Source: MAG-121220-bin8 sp964433845
GTDB lineage: Bacteria; Bacteroidota; Bacteroidia; Flavobacteriales; Flavobacteriaceae
Assembly: GCA_964433845.1 (NCBI GenBank)
Contig: CAYSTA010000004.1
Span: 1-64,000 of the forward strand
Reading direction: 5' to 3'
Length of the DNA stretch: 64,000 nt
Part shown: positions 26,446-36,215 of the stretch, piece by piece
Numbering within the stretch: position 1 is the stretch's first letter
Layout of the letters: the number at the start of each line of letters is the position of its first letter
Program-made: the position numbers and the translations under genes
The notes under the pieces: model-generated
What the model was told of the DNA's origin: nothing
The model's input: the letters and a program-made list of their open reading frames with translations, nothing else
The model's database searches: none

Positions 26446-26805
26446 TCAAGAAATTTTGGGATAGTATATCATTAAAGCTACTATTAATCCAAAAACAACA
26501 GAAAAGAAAACTGCACCTGCAGAAATATCTTTAATAAATCCTATTTTTTTATTGTAATCGGGATGAATAAAATCACAAATTTTCTCAATAGCAGTATTTA
26601 AAGCTTCCGTGGATAAAATCATACCTATAACAAGTATTTGAAACATCCATTCTATTTTAGAAATTTCAAAATAAAAACCAGCAATCACAAAACAGAGGGA
26701 TATAAATAACTGAGCCTGAATAGCATGCTCAGTTTTAATTAAATCAAAAGCTCCTTTAATTGAATAATATATAGCTTTAAATCTTCCTGTAATAAATTTT
26801 TTCAC
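26446..26805 (-). CDS. dgkA: Diacylglycerol kinase (DgkA type)
   Basis: This is a 119-residue inner-membrane enzyme of the small DgkA family: HAIQAQLFISL in helix one, STEALNTAIEKICDF as the catalytic Glu-containing segment, and KDISAGAVFFSVV in the last helix. It phosphorylates diacylglycerol (or undecaprenol in relatives) with ATP, recycling membrane lipid. It starts at GTG (26805) and is convergent with the preceding reductase gene. Confidence 0.93.
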   Translation of the reverse strand: MKKFITGRFKAIYYSIKGAFDLIKTEHAIQAQLFISLCFVIAGFYFEISKIEWMFQILVIGMILSTEALNTAIEKICDFIHPDYNKKIGFIKDISAGAVFFSVVFGLIVALMIYYPKIS

Positions 26806-26901
26806 AATACAATAATAATACGAATATATGATTATTTTTATAGAAGAAATTAAACCTTATAATTATCTAAATGTGGTATAGTTATTGATACTAAAACTAA
26901 T

Positions 26902-28950
26902 ATGAAAAAAGCGTACTTATTTTTATTTTTATTACTGTTAAACTCAACCTTTCTACTATCTCAAATCAATCCAAAAAACATTGAAATTGTTAGAGACAAC
27001 TATGGTGTTCCTCATATTTATGGAAAAACAGATGCTGAGGTTGCATATGGTTTAGCCTGGGCTCACTGTGAAGATGATTTTAAAACTATCCAAGAAGGGT
27101 ATTTGGCAGGAAATGGATTATTAAGTAAATATATTGGAATAAAAGGCGCAGGCGCTGACTTAATCACTCAAGTTATTGAATCTGAAAAAACTGTGGATGA
27201 GCTATATCATACTTTAAGCCCTGAATTTATAAAAATATTAGAAGCATACTCACAAGGAATGAATAAGTATGCTGAAATATACCCTGATCAAGTTTTAGTT
27301 AAAAAACTCTTCCCTATTACTCCAAAAAAAATGGCTAGGTATTCTTTTTTACAATTATTTATTTCAAATCAGGGAGATAGATTAATTGGAGATATATTTA
27401 GAAATAACCTTAAATCAGATGTTACTTTTAATAACAACATGAATGGGTCAAATGCTATTGCCATGAATTCCAACAAAACAGGGAAAAATGAAACATACCT
27501 TGCTATAAACCCACATCAACCTTTTGATGGACCTACTTCATGGTATGAGGCTCATCTTGTAAGTGAAGAGGGAACAAATATTATTGGAGCAACTTTTGCG
27601 GGTGCTCCATGTATTTTAATCGGGGTAAACAAATATTTAGCATGGACTCATACGGTGAATCTTCCAGACAAAGCAGATGTTTTTAAACTTCAAATGCATC
27701 CAAAAAAAAAGAATATATATCTAGTTGATGGAGATGAAATTAAGTTAGAAATAAAGAAGGCTAAAGCATATATCAATATATTAGGAATCCCAATTAAAAT
27801 CCGTCGTAAATTTTATAAAAGTATATATGGACCAACATTGAAAAATGATAGCGGATATTACTCTGTAAGAACTCCTATTCTCTACAATATCAAATCACTT
27901 CAACAATGGTGGGAAATGAATAAAGCCAAGTCATTTACAGAATTTTACAATATTCTTAAATCTAGAAACTTACCTGGATATAATATTGGATATGCTGATA
28001 GAAATGATACCATTTTTTATATTTCAAATGGAATTATGCCAAAAAGAAATGAAACATATAATTGGAAAAAAGTAGTTCCTGGTAATACAAAAAAAACCTT
28101 ATGGACTGAATATTATGATGTAGAAGATCTTCCTCAAGTGATAAATCCTAAATCTGGGTTTATATATAATGCAAATCATTCACCTTTTAAATCAACAGAT
28201 GAAAGTGAAAATCCAAAAGCTGAAAATTTCTCCAAAACTATGGGATATGAACTTTATCATAATAATAGAAGTACAAGGCTCTTGGAATTAATAAATTCAT
28301 ATGATACAATTGATTATGAAACATTTAAAAAGATTAAAAATGACAGGACATTTCCAACTCCAATGAATTATAGTTTTATGGATATCAATAATATTTTTGA
28401 GATGAAGCCTGAAGATTATCCAGATATAGCAGATTTATTAAATTCTATTCAAAACTGGGATAGAAAAGCAGATGCTAATTCCTTTGGTGCTGGAACATAT
28501 GGTATGATGTATTATAATTTAAGAAACTTTAAAAGAGAAAAGGTAGTTTCAAAAGAGATATTATATGAGTGTTTGAAAAATGTTAAAAGCGAAATGATTA
28601 AAAATTTTGGATCAACCAAGGTAAAATTAGGTGATTTTCAAAAATTAGTTAGAGGAAATAAAGAAATTCCAATATTTGGTCTTCCAGATGTAATTACAGC
28701 CATGAGAGGTGTTAAACATAAAAATGGACAGATAAAAATCAGTCATGGAGAATCGTACATAGGATTAGTAAAATTTACAAAAAATGGCCCAGAATATGAG
28801 TCAGTTTCACCTTATGGATCGAGTGATCATCCAAATTCCCCACATTATAATGACCAAATGGAACTACTCTCTGGATTTAAAACAAAGAAAATGACTTTTG
28901 ATAAAGATGAAATTTACTCTAATTCAGAAAGAATTTATAATCCTTTATAA
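26902..28950 (+). CDS. Penicillin-acylase-family N-terminal-nucleophile hydrolase
   Basis: This 682-residue exported protein has a signal ending TFLLSQ. Early conserved text EIVRDNYGVPHIYGKTDAEV and YGLAWAHCEDDF belongs to the acylase alpha chain. The nucleophile is predicted as S183 in NGSNAIAM, where self-cleavage would produce the beta chain; the oxyanion region YLAINPHQPF and the later VYNVNLPDKADVFKLQ-type segments fit the family. Members hydrolyse amides of penicillin, cephalosporin or acyl-homoserine lactones. A 5' lead of about 180 residues before Ser183 fits PvdQ-like acylases. The actual substrate is not visible. Confidence 0.9.
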   Translation: MKKAYLFLFLLLLNSTFLLSQINPKNIEIVRDNYGVPHIYGKTDAEVAYGLAWAHCEDDFKTIQEGYLAGNGLLSKYIGIKGAGADLITQVIESEKTVDELYHTLSPEFIKILEAYSQGMNKYAEIYPDQVLVKKLFPITPKKMARYSFLQLFISNQGDRLIGDIFRNNLKSDVTFNNNMNGSNAIAMNSNKTGKNETYLAINPHQPFDGPTSWYEAHLVSEEGTNIIGATFAGAPCILIGVNKYLAWTHTVNLPDKADVFKLQMHPKKKNIYLVDGDEIKLEIKKAKAYINILGIPIKIRRKFYKSIYGPTLKNDSGYYSVRTPILYNIKSLQQWWEMNKAKSFTEFYNILKSRNLPGYNIGYADRNDTIFYISNGIMPKRNETYNWKKVVPGNTKKTLWTEYYDVEDLPQVINPKSGFIYNANHSPFKSTDESENPKAENFSKTMGYELYHNNRSTRLLELINSYDTIDYETFKKIKNDRTFPTPMNYSFMDINNIFEMKPEDYPDIADLLNSIQNWDRKADANSFGAGTYGMMYYNLRNFKREKVVSKEILYECLKNVKSEMIKNFGSTKVKLGDFQKLVRGNKEIPIFGLPDVITAMRGVKHKNGQIKISHGESYIGLVKFTKNGPEYESVSPYGSSDHPNSPHYNDQMELLSGFKTKKMTFDKDEIYSNSERIYNPL

Positions 28951-28952
28951 AA

Positions 28953-29912
28953 TTATTTTAATTTTTTTATAAAAAAATCTACTATCGTAATTCCAGAAGG
29001 ATCTTTTATTCCAATTTTTGGAGCATAAACAACAGACTCTAAACCTTCCTTATCAGCCTTATCTTTTAAAGCTTTTGCATGTAAGGGATGATGATTTCTT
29101 TGATTATTATTCTCAGGAATCCCTCCTTTTTGATTATTAAAAACAAACATTGGTGGATCTTTTTTATCAAGTTTGTTTAAAAAATCTAATTCTTTTCTAA
29201 TTTCCAAATAACTTTTCAAGTCTATTCCCTCATAATACTCCAAACCAAAACCTTTTGCTAATCTTTTTTCAGAATTTATATTAAGTAACAATTCTTCAGG
29301 GAGACTAAATATTTTTGGCCATTTAAAAAAGTCATACGTAGCTTGAGTTGCAATAGCACCAACACAAGAAATTCTTGTAGATTCTCTCAAAACAGGATCT
29401 GAGCTGGTAGGATCCGACATGTCATCTGAAAAACCTATCCAGAGTGAAGTCCCTGCACCAGCTGAACCTCCATAAACTCCAATTTTATTTTTATCAATAT
29501 TATATTTATTAGCATTATGCCTTATGAACTGAAGGCATCTTTTTGAATCTTTTAAACTAGCTAATATCCCAAAAGGTTTATGATGTTGAAATCTATAGTT
29601 GATTGTAGCTACTGATATTCCCTGGTCTAGGAATTTTACTAATTCTTTTGATTTATAATATTTTGATTTATCACCATTACTAAAACCTCCTCCGTGTATG
29701 TAAATAACTAATGGAGTCGGTTTTTCTGATTCTACCATCCATATATCAAATTTATTTCTTTCATGTTCTCCATAACTTTCATTAATATAATCTGCTTTTA
29801 TTCCATTATTATTAATTGGTTCTCTAGGGTCGTTTTGTGAAAAGAATATTTGAAAGAATAATAAAAAGATTATGTAAATAATATTGCTAGAATATTTATT
29901 TGATTTTTTCAT
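28953..29912 (-). CDS. Secreted HGGG esterase/lipase-like alpha/beta hydrolase
   Basis: A signal peptide (residues 1-26, ending FFSQ) is followed by the hormone-sensitive-lipase style motifs: oxyanion HGGG at 73-76 and nucleophile elbow GGSAG with S150. The C-terminal part has NNHHPLHAKALKDK (possible catalytic His) and PSGITIVDFF. It probably hydrolyses esters of carbohydrates or lipids in the periplasm, like bacteroidetal acetyl- or feruloyl-esterases. It is convergent with the acylase gene with two bases between the stops. Confidence 0.88.
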   Translation of the reverse strand: MKKSNKYSSNIIYIIFLLFFQIFFSQNDPREPINNNGIKADYINESYGEHERNKFDIWMVESEKPTPLVIYIHGGGFSNGDKSKYYKSKELVKFLDQGISVATINYRFQHHKPFGILASLKDSKRCLQFIRHNANKYNIDKNKIGVYGGSAGAGTSLWIGFSDDMSDPTSSDPVLRESTRISCVGAIATQATYDFFKWPKIFSLPEELLLNINSEKRLAKGFGLEYYEGIDLKSYLEIRKELDFLNKLDKKDPPMFVFNNQKGGIPENNNQRNHHPLHAKALKDKADKEGLESVVYAPKIGIKDPSGITIVDFFIKKLK

Positions 29913-29955
29913 AAAGTTTTAAATCTTAATTTAGTATTATAATAAATATCTAATT

Positions 29956-30360
29956 ATGAAAATACAAAATTCACTACTATTAATACTTCTAATATTTACT
30001 ACGAATTGTAATCCTTCAGAAAAAAAATCTGAAATGATTGAAGGTGTATTAGTACATTCAGTATATTTTTGGTTAAATAATCCTGAAAGTGAGGATGACA
30101 GAAAAGTTTTTGAAAAAGCTATAAAGAGATTAATCTCCACTAATAAGCTTGCAGTAAAAAAACATTTAGGAAAACCAGGGAATACAGCAAAAAGAGGTGT
30201 AGTTGATAATTCTTATGATTATTGCATGATATTAACATTTCCAACATTGGAGGCTCAAAGATTGTATCAAGATGACCCAACCCACCTTATTTTTATAGAT
30301 CAAGCAAAACACTTGTGGAAAAAAGTTACAGTTTATGATTCAATGAAGGAGTCTATTTAA
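29956..30360 (+). CDS. Dabb-domain lipoprotein
   Basis: A lipoprotein-type signal ends IFTTNC (Asn before Cys is atypical). The remaining 115 residues match the stress-responsive alpha/beta-barrel (Dabb) domain: VLVHSVYFWLNNPE near the start, YDYCMILTFPTLEAQRLYQDDPTHLIF in the middle. Dabb proteins are dimeric barrels; some are cyclases or scaffolds, many unknown. An exported Dabb is uncommon. It overlaps the convergent bshA 3' end by eight bases. Confidence 0.82.
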   Translation: MKIQNSLLLILLIFTTNCNPSEKKSEMIEGVLVHSVYFWLNNPESEDDRKVFEKAIKRLISTNKLAVKKHLGKPGNTAKRGVVDNSYDYCMILTFPTLEAQRLYQDDPTHLIFIDQAKHLWKKVTVYDSMKESI

Positions 30361-31483
30361 GCTGTTTTAAAGCTTTTGAATAGATCTTTTCATAAATAGG
30401 TACAACTTTATTAATATCAAATGATTCAGCTTTTTTAAACGCCCTAATTTTAAATTCTTCAAGAACCTTAGGGTCATCTAATATAGAAATAGCATAATCA
30501 GACATAGATTTAATATCATTTACATCAGTTAAATATCCTGTTTCACCATGAATATTAATTTCTGGTAAACCACCAGCATTTGATGAGATAACAGGTACTT
30601 TACTGGCCATAGCTTCAAGTGCAGCTAAACCAAAGCTTTCTGTATTAGATGGAAGTAAAAATAAATCTGAATGACATAAGTTTTTTTCTACTTGATTAGT
30701 GTTGCCCAAAAAATGGACTTTATTTTCAATAGACAAATCTCGACAAAGATTCTCTGCCATTTCTTTATCTGGCCCCTCGCCTATCATCATAAGTTTTGAA
30801 GAAATCTTTTCTTGAATATTATGAAAAACCTGAATTACATTCTTAACATTCTTTACGGGCCTAAAGTTACTTATATGAGTAATTACAAGTTCTTCAGTAG
30901 GATTAGGATTTTCTAAATGACATAATTCTTGTTGTCTCTTATATTTTGCAATATCGATAAAATTAGGCACGACATCTATCTCTTTAGAAATTTCAAATTG
31001 ATCTAATGTGTCTTGTTTTAAACTTTCAGAAACACAAGTAACTATATCTGATTTATTAATACTAAAATTAACTGCAGTTTTGTAAAAAGGGTGATTTCCT
31101 ACTAGAGTTATATCTGTACCATGTAAAGTTGTTACAATAGGAACATTAAAACCTTGATCCTTTAACATCTTTTTAGCCATATAAGCTGCATAAGCGTGAG
31201 GAATAGCATAATGAACATGCATCAAGTCTATAGAGTATAATTTTACAACTTCAACTAATTTTGTCGATAATGCTAATTCATAAGGTTGAAAATTAAAAAG
31301 AGGATATTCGGGAACTTTAACTTCATGAAAGAAAATGTTTTTGTCTGAGTCCTTTAATCTCACAGGTTTCTTATAAGCAATAAAATGAACTTCATGGCCA
31401 TGGTTGGCTAAAGACATTCCAAGCTCTGTAGCAAGAACTCCACTACCACCAAAAGTTGGATAACAAACTATTGTTATTTTCAT
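30353..31483 (-). CDS. bshA: N-acetyl-alpha-D-glucosaminyl L-malate synthase
   Basis: This 376-residue GT4 glycosyltransferase has the BshA opening (ITIVCYPTFGGSGVLATELG) and the malate-linked HYAIPHAYAAYMAK segment. Sugar-nucleotide motifs EGPDKEMAE and SFGLAALEAMASKVPVISS follow, with the catalytic E-x7-E. It joins UDP-GlcNAc and L-malate, the first step of bacillithiol synthesis, a low-molecular-weight thiol of Firmicutes and some Bacteroidetes. The later steps (bshB, bshC) are not in this window. It sits next to a GH3-type gene on the same strand. Confidence 0.93.
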   Translation of the reverse strand: MKITIVCYPTFGGSGVLATELGMSLANHGHEVHFIAYKKPVRLKDSDKNIFFHEVKVPEYPLFNFQPYELALSTKLVEVVKLYSIDLMHVHYAIPHAYAAYMAKKMLKDQGFNVPIVTTLHGTDITLVGNHPFYKTAVNFSINKSDIVTCVSESLKQDTLDQFEISKEIDVVPNFIDIAKYKRQQELCHLENPNPTEELVITHISNFRPVKNVKNVIQVFHNIQEKISSKLMMIGEGPDKEMAENLCRDLSIENKVHFLGNTNQVEKNLCHSDLFLLPSNTESFGLAALEAMASKVPVISSNAGGLPEINIHGETGYLTDVNDIKSMSDYAISILDDPKVLEEFKIRAFKKAESFDINKVVPIYEKIYSKALKQLK

Positions 31484-31492
31484 TTATAAATA

Positions 31493-34402
31493 TTAATTAA
31501 ATGATTCATATATAATCCTTTGTATTTCTGTTCTAATATTATACGTATATAACATTCTATTTTCCATAGTTGGAAAAGTCCTGTTAGATAAAAAAACATA
31601 TACAATTTTATTTTCTGGATCAGCCCATGTATATGTACCTGTAAAACCTGAATGTCCAAAACTAGACATAGGGACGCATCCACATGTAGGTTTACTATCA
31701 TCTAGTTGAGGTTTATCAAAACCTATACCTCTTCTATTATTATTATCACAAAAATAACAAGTATTAAAATCATCTATTGTAGAACTCTTAAAAAATCTTA
31801 TACCACCATAATAACCTCCCTGGAGATACATTTGCATAATTTTAGCAACATCATTAGAGTTTGAAAACAACCCTGCATGTCCACCTATTCCACCCTGCAT
31901 AGCAGCACCCATATCATGTACATATCCATGTAGAATTGTATTTCTAAAATAATTATCAACTTCAGATGGAACTATTTTATTTTTTGAAAAAGAAAGAGTT
32001 GGGTTATATGTAGTTTTATTAGCACCTAAACCTAATAAAAGTTTTTTCTTTAATTGATCATCTAAAGTTTTGTTGTTTTTATTTTCCAAAAAAGATTTAA
32101 TAAAATAATAAGGTAAATCACTATAAACATAAGATTTATCATCAGAAAGATCACTGTTTATAATATTTAAATTAATAGTATCAAGAAAAACATCTTTTAA
32201 AAACAAGTTGTCTGCAACTTTAATTGAGTAACCATCTTTTTTTGATGATTTATACCAATTTGACAGTGGTTTGTTTGTTAAACTATCAATTGTTTTTTTA
32301 TAAAATGGAATCCAAGGAAATAAACCAGCTTGATGAGAAAGCATTTCTTTAATAGAAAGATTTTCTTTGTCTTTTAAATCCATATTTGGAAGCAAATCTG
32401 ATAAAGTAGTATCTAAATTAAGATTCTCCAATTCATACTCATTCATTATCAATGGAACGGAAGATAAAATTTTAGTTAATGAAGCTAAATCATATAAATC
32501 ATCCCACTTTACTTTATTAGACGATCCATCATATGTTTTATTTCCAAAAGATTTTTTATAGATAACATCACCATTTTTTGCTACTAAAATTTGAGCTCCT
32601 GGGATCATTTTTTTTTTTATTGCAAAAAGAGCAATAGAATCTATTTTATTTAATTTATTAATGTCAAAACCCTGACTCTTAGGATGAGAATAACTTAACC
32701 TATTTAAAACATCACTTTTAATGTGTGTGTTTACCGGAAAGTTTTTTCCAATACTTACTGGGAGAATACCTTTGGCAGATATAGCCCCAAAAATAACTTG
32801 TGAAGATATGCTTTGAAATACATTATTATTTTGATAAGAAACCAGTATAGATTGGATATTTTTTAAATCTAAGTCCATTAAAGCATATGGTTTAGCAAAT
32901 ACATCAAGAATTACATTTTTTTTCTCAGATATTAACTCAATAGTCTTAATTTCTTCCTTAGAAAACCTATAATCTTCAAAGGGACTTTTATATGACTTAT
33001 GGAAACCGATAATAACTAAATCATAGGGATCTAATATTTTCATTAATTTTTCTATTTGATAATCATCACTTCTTATATTTTCTACTTTAGTATAATGATT
33101 TAACATATTAAAAAATTCATCTGAATTTGAGTTACCCATTTTTAAGTATGCAATTTTTTTAGACAAATCTTTTATTGGGAGTAATTGATTGTCATTTTTA
33201 ATTAGAGTAATTGAATTTTTAGCAAGTTTTTCAAACAACAGTTTATCTTCTTCAGTGTTTAGATCTGATTTTAAATTTTCAAGTTTAATATCATTCAATT
33301 TATTTAAACCTGCTTTATATTTTGCCATCAAGATTTTTTTTACTGATATAGCCAATCTCTTTTCAGTTAATTTACCCGTATTTATAGCTTTTTTTATACT
33401 TATTGTACTTTGATCTAAATCATCTGGCATCAATAAAATGTCGTTTCCTGCTAAAAGTGCACTAACATCGGCTGATTCATTTTTATTAAAATCTACAACT
33501 CCTTTCATATCCATTGCATCAGTAATAACTAATCCTTTAAATTTCAACTTCCTTTTTAAAATTTTTGTTACGATGTTCTTTGAAAGAGTAGAAGGCAATC
33601 TAGGAAGTCTTTCTAATGAAGGAACTTCCATATGAGCTACCATAACACCTGATAAATTATTCTTTATTAACTCTTTATAAGGATAAAGCTCAATATCATG
33701 TATTCTTTTTGAAGAGAAATTAATAATTGGAAGTGTTTTATGAGAATCTGTAGAAGTATCTCCATGTCCTGGAAAATGCTTGGCTGAACCCATAATACCT
33801 TGAGATTGCATTCCTTTTAAATATGCTAAGGATTTTTTAGTAACATTAAGTTTGTCTTCTCCAAATGATCTACTACCAATTATTGGATTTTTTGGATTGG
33901 TGTTTATATCTGTAACAGGAGCAAAATTTATATGAACACCTAACCTTCTGGCATGTACTCCTATTCTTTTCCCAACTTCATAAACTAAAGAATCATCTTT
34001 TATTGCTCCTAGAGTCATGTTAAAAGGAAAAGAAAAGGCATCATCCAATCGCATACCTATACCCCATTCTGCATCCATTCCAATTAATAGCGGAACCTTT
34101 GAAATAGATTGAAATTTATTAGCTGCAACGGCTTGGTCAGTTACATTTCCTAATGAAAAAATTAAACCTCCAAGGTGATTCTTTGTAATTATTTCTGAAA
34201 TTTCATTCATTTTTTCACTACCCTCTTTACTTGCAACCCATATAGTAAATAATTGCCCTATTTTTTGATCAATTGTTAGACTATTATAAACACTATCAAC
34301 CCATTTTTTTTGATTTTCTGAATCTAAGGTTGTTAATGGAGTTTGAGAATAGTTAGAAAACAATAAAAAGAATAGAAAAAAAAAGGATAAAAAATGTTTC
34401 AT
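31493..34402 (-). CDS. GH3 (NagZ-like) / beta-lactamase-family fusion protein
   Basis: This 969-residue exported protein has a signal ending LFSNYSQ. Residues about 40-390 are a GH3 domain with the NagZ active-site loop KHFPGHGDTSTDSHKT, catalytic Asp near LVITDAMDMKGV. A GH3 C-terminal sandwich follows to about 570. From about 600 a serine hydrolase domain runs to the end with SLTK (LASLTKILS), YSD (VYSDLPYY) and a GHSGFTGT segment in the HxG position. The pairing probably handles muropeptide sugars and peptides in the periplasm; bacteroidetal genomes commonly have this fusion. It lies directly upstream of bshA. Confidence 0.93.
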   Translation of the reverse strand: MKHFLSFFFLFFLLFSNYSQTPLTTLDSENQKKWVDSVYNSLTIDQKIGQLFTIWVASKEGSEKMNEISEIITKNHLGGLIFSLGNVTDQAVAANKFQSISKVPLLIGMDAEWGIGMRLDDAFSFPFNMTLGAIKDDSLVYEVGKRIGVHARRLGVHINFAPVTDINTNPKNPIIGSRSFGEDKLNVTKKSLAYLKGMQSQGIMGSAKHFPGHGDTSTDSHKTLPIINFSSKRIHDIELYPYKELIKNNLSGVMVAHMEVPSLERLPRLPSTLSKNIVTKILKRKLKFKGLVITDAMDMKGVVDFNKNESADVSALLAGNDILLMPDDLDQSTISIKKAINTGKLTEKRLAISVKKILMAKYKAGLNKLNDIKLENLKSDLNTEEDKLLFEKLAKNSITLIKNDNQLLPIKDLSKKIAYLKMGNSNSDEFFNMLNHYTKVENIRSDDYQIEKLMKILDPYDLVIIGFHKSYKSPFEDYRFSKEEIKTIELISEKKNVILDVFAKPYALMDLDLKNIQSILVSYQNNNVFQSISSQVIFGAISAKGILPVSIGKNFPVNTHIKSDVLNRLSYSHPKSQGFDINKLNKIDSIALFAIKKKMIPGAQILVAKNGDVIYKKSFGNKTYDGSSNKVKWDDLYDLASLTKILSSVPLIMNEYELENLNLDTTLSDLLPNMDLKDKENLSIKEMLSHQAGLFPWIPFYKKTIDSLTNKPLSNWYKSSKKDGYSIKVADNLFLKDVFLDTINLNIINSDLSDDKSYVYSDLPYYFIKSFLENKNNKTLDDQLKKKLLLGLGANKTTYNPTLSFSKNKIVPSEVDNYFRNTILHGYVHDMGAAMQGGIGGHAGLFSNSNDVAKIMQMYLQGGYYGGIRFFKSSTIDDFNTCYFCDNNNRRGIGFDKPQLDDSKPTCGCVPMSSFGHSGFTGTYTWADPENKIVYVFLSNRTFPTMENRMLYTYNIRTEIQRIIYESFN

Positions 34403-34477
34403 TTATAAAATTGTTTTATAATCCTAATTTATTGAATAAATTTTAAAAAAATCCATTTTTAGATTAAAGTATATTGT

Positions 34478-34966
34478 TCATACATTAAAGAACCTTGAAT
34501 GCCAACTTTTTTCTGCAGAAATTTCCCAATTTTCTAAATAATCAGAAATATTAACAACCAAATTATTAAAAACAATAGTTGTTTTAGAAACAGACTTATT
34601 TTTAACTAGTTCTTTAAAATCATTTATTGATTTATATGTAATATATTTTCCTTGTTTAAATGTTACATTCATCTTATCTAACAAATCAATTTTATATTTT
34701 TTTTCTAAATCTTGAATAAAATGAATACAAGAATCAATAGAACATCCAGAAGCAGGATTAACTGATTCATTTAAAGCTATAATAATAAATCTATTGTATT
34801 TAATTTCATATGAAGTTAGAAGTTCACTACCATGAGCTGTCCAGGATTTTAAAAAATTGATAATAGAATCATTAATCTCATTTAATTCTGTGTCAAGGAA
34901 TTTTCGATTAGATTGAAAAATCCAAACTCTAGAATCTTTAGGCATTTCGGAAAATGGAACTATCAT
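34478..34966 (-). CDS. Conserved bacteroidetal protein of unknown function (often misnamed ABC ATPase)
   Basis: The 162-residue protein begins MIVPFSEMPKDSRVWIFQSN and has a central ESVNPASGCSIDSCIHFIQ. I recognise the family from many flavobacterial genomes, where it carries the label ABC transporter ATPase, but there is no Walker A or signature motif here, so that name is unsupported. The two Cys in CSIDSC could bind metal or be redox active. It is last in the Fe-S gene set and overlaps the preceding CCG-domain gene by ATGA, which links it to that complex. Confidence 0.85.
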   Translation of the reverse strand: MIVPFSEMPKDSRVWIFQSNRKFLDTELNEINDSIINFLKSWTAHGSELLTSYEIKYNRFIIIALNESVNPASGCSIDSCIHFIQDLEKKYKIDLLDKMNVTFKQGKYITYKSINDFKELVKNKSVSKTTIVFNNLVVNISDYLENWEISAEKSWHSRFFNV

Positions 34967-35751
34967 AAATCAGATGCTTGATTAATAAGTTCAGCAATAT
35001 CCAAAACTTCCACTTCCTGTTCCTTCTTTTTATTTTTAATACCATCCGTTAACATAGTATTGCAAAAAGGACATCCAGCTGCAATTATATCAGGTTGAGT
35101 TTCTAATGCTTGTTCTGTTCTTTTAATATTTACTTCCTTATTGCCAGGTTCAGACTCTTTAAACATTTGAGCACCACCAGCACCACAACACAGGCCTTTT
35201 TGTTTACAACTTTTCATTTCTGAAAGTTCAGCATCTAATTTCTTTAATACATCTCTAGGAGCTTCATAAATATTATTTGCTCTTCCTAAATAACAAGGAT
35301 CATGAAATGTTATTTTTTTCCCCTTAAAGGATCCTCCATTTACTGTAAGCCTCCCATCATTTAATAAAGATTTAATAAACTGTGTATGATGCATGACATC
35401 ATATTGACCTCCTAATTCAGGATATTCATTTTTTAATGTATTAAAACAGTGTGGACAAGCCGTTACAATCTTTTTTATATTATAGCCATTTAGCACTTCT
35501 ATATTAGTTAATGCTTGCATTTGAAATAGAAATTCATTTCCTGCTCTTTTAGCAGGATCTCCAGTACACCCCTCCTCAGAGCCAAGAACAGCGAAAGAAA
35601 CATTTGCTTGATTAAGGATTTTGGCAAATGCTTTTGTAATTTTTTTTGCACGTTCATCAAAACTACCTGCACAACCAACCCAAAAAAGTATTTCAGGTGT
35701 TTTGCCCTGGGCAAGAAGCTCAGAAAAAGTATATATTTCTATATTATTCAT
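34963..35751 (-). CDS. CCG-domain Fe-S protein (HdrB-like / electron-transfer subunit)
   Basis: This 262-residue cytosolic protein has the CCG-type cysteine pattern used for unusual Fe-S clusters: CPHCFNTLKNEYPELG, HDPCYLGR, CCGAGGAQMF and CPFCNTML. The family includes heterodisulfide-reductase B-like and glycolate-oxidase subunits. With the adjacent membrane 4Fe-4S protein it forms an HdrDE-like pair found in many Bacteroidetes, likely passing electrons to or from the quinone pool. The physiological donor is unknown. It overlaps the downstream hypothetical gene by four bases. Confidence 0.9.
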   Translation of the reverse strand: MNNIEIYTFSELLAQGKTPEILFWVGCAGSFDERAKKITKAFAKILNQANVSFAVLGSEEGCTGDPAKRAGNEFLFQMQALTNIEVLNGYNIKKIVTACPHCFNTLKNEYPELGGQYDVMHHTQFIKSLLNDGRLTVNGGSFKGKKITFHDPCYLGRANNIYEAPRDVLKKLDAELSEMKSCKQKGLCCGAGGAQMFKESEPGNKEVNIKRTEQALETQPDIIAAGCPFCNTMLTDGIKNKKKEQEVEVLDIAELINQASDL

Positions 35752-35753
35752 AA

Positions 35754-36200
35754 TTAATCATGCTTACCATCATCAAAAACTTGAATAGTAACTTCTTTAT
35801 CAATTAAATCTGTAAATTTTCCGTTATATCTAGTAGCCTTAACTAGGTGATTATCTACCCAATGATAATTACCACCTCTAGGCTTACCCATTACCATACT
35901 GTGGTATTTAAAGCCATGTTTTTTTAACCATTGCTCAGTAAATTCCCTGTGATCCTCAGTTCTAGAAGTGAAAAAACAAATGACATGTCCCTCATCGTAC
36001 CATTTATTAAGGGTCACTAATGCATCAGGATAAATCTTTGCTGTAAGCATTCTTTCAGGTTCTTCATTTGGAATATCATCACAAATTGTACCATCTATAT
36101 CTATCAAATAATTTTTGATTCCTTCTGGTAAAACTGGACTTATATGCTCACCGTCTTTAATTTTTTCACTTAATATTTTTTCTACTTCCTCTTTATTCAT
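35754..36200 (-). CDS. HAD-superfamily phosphatase-like protein
   Basis: This is a 148-residue protein with HAD motif I DIDGTICDD, motif II SRT in FFTSRTEDH and acidic motif III near WVDNHLVK. Public annotations of this flavobacterial protein as phosphoheptose isomerase are not supported, because there is no SIS domain. It resembles the LNS2/Nagd-like HAD fold and could dephosphorylate a small metabolite. Its place between two Fe-S genes is conserved in the phylum by my recollection, but the connection is unexplained. Confidence 0.85.
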   Translation of the reverse strand: MNKEEVEKILSEKIKDGEHISPVLPEGIKNYLIDIDGTICDDIPNEEPERMLTAKIYPDALVTLNKWYDEGHVICFFTSRTEDHREFTEQWLKKHGFKYHSMVMGKPRGGNYHWVDNHLVKATRYNGKFTDLIDKEVTIQVFDDGKHD

Positions 36201-36215
36201 TTTAAAAAATTTAAT

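Noticed and set aside
34478..34966. ABC transporter ATPase name for this protein
   Set aside because: No Walker A, Walker B or signature motif is present.
35754..36200. Phosphoheptose isomerase name for this protein
   Set aside because: The motifs are of the HAD fold; no SIS domain is visible.
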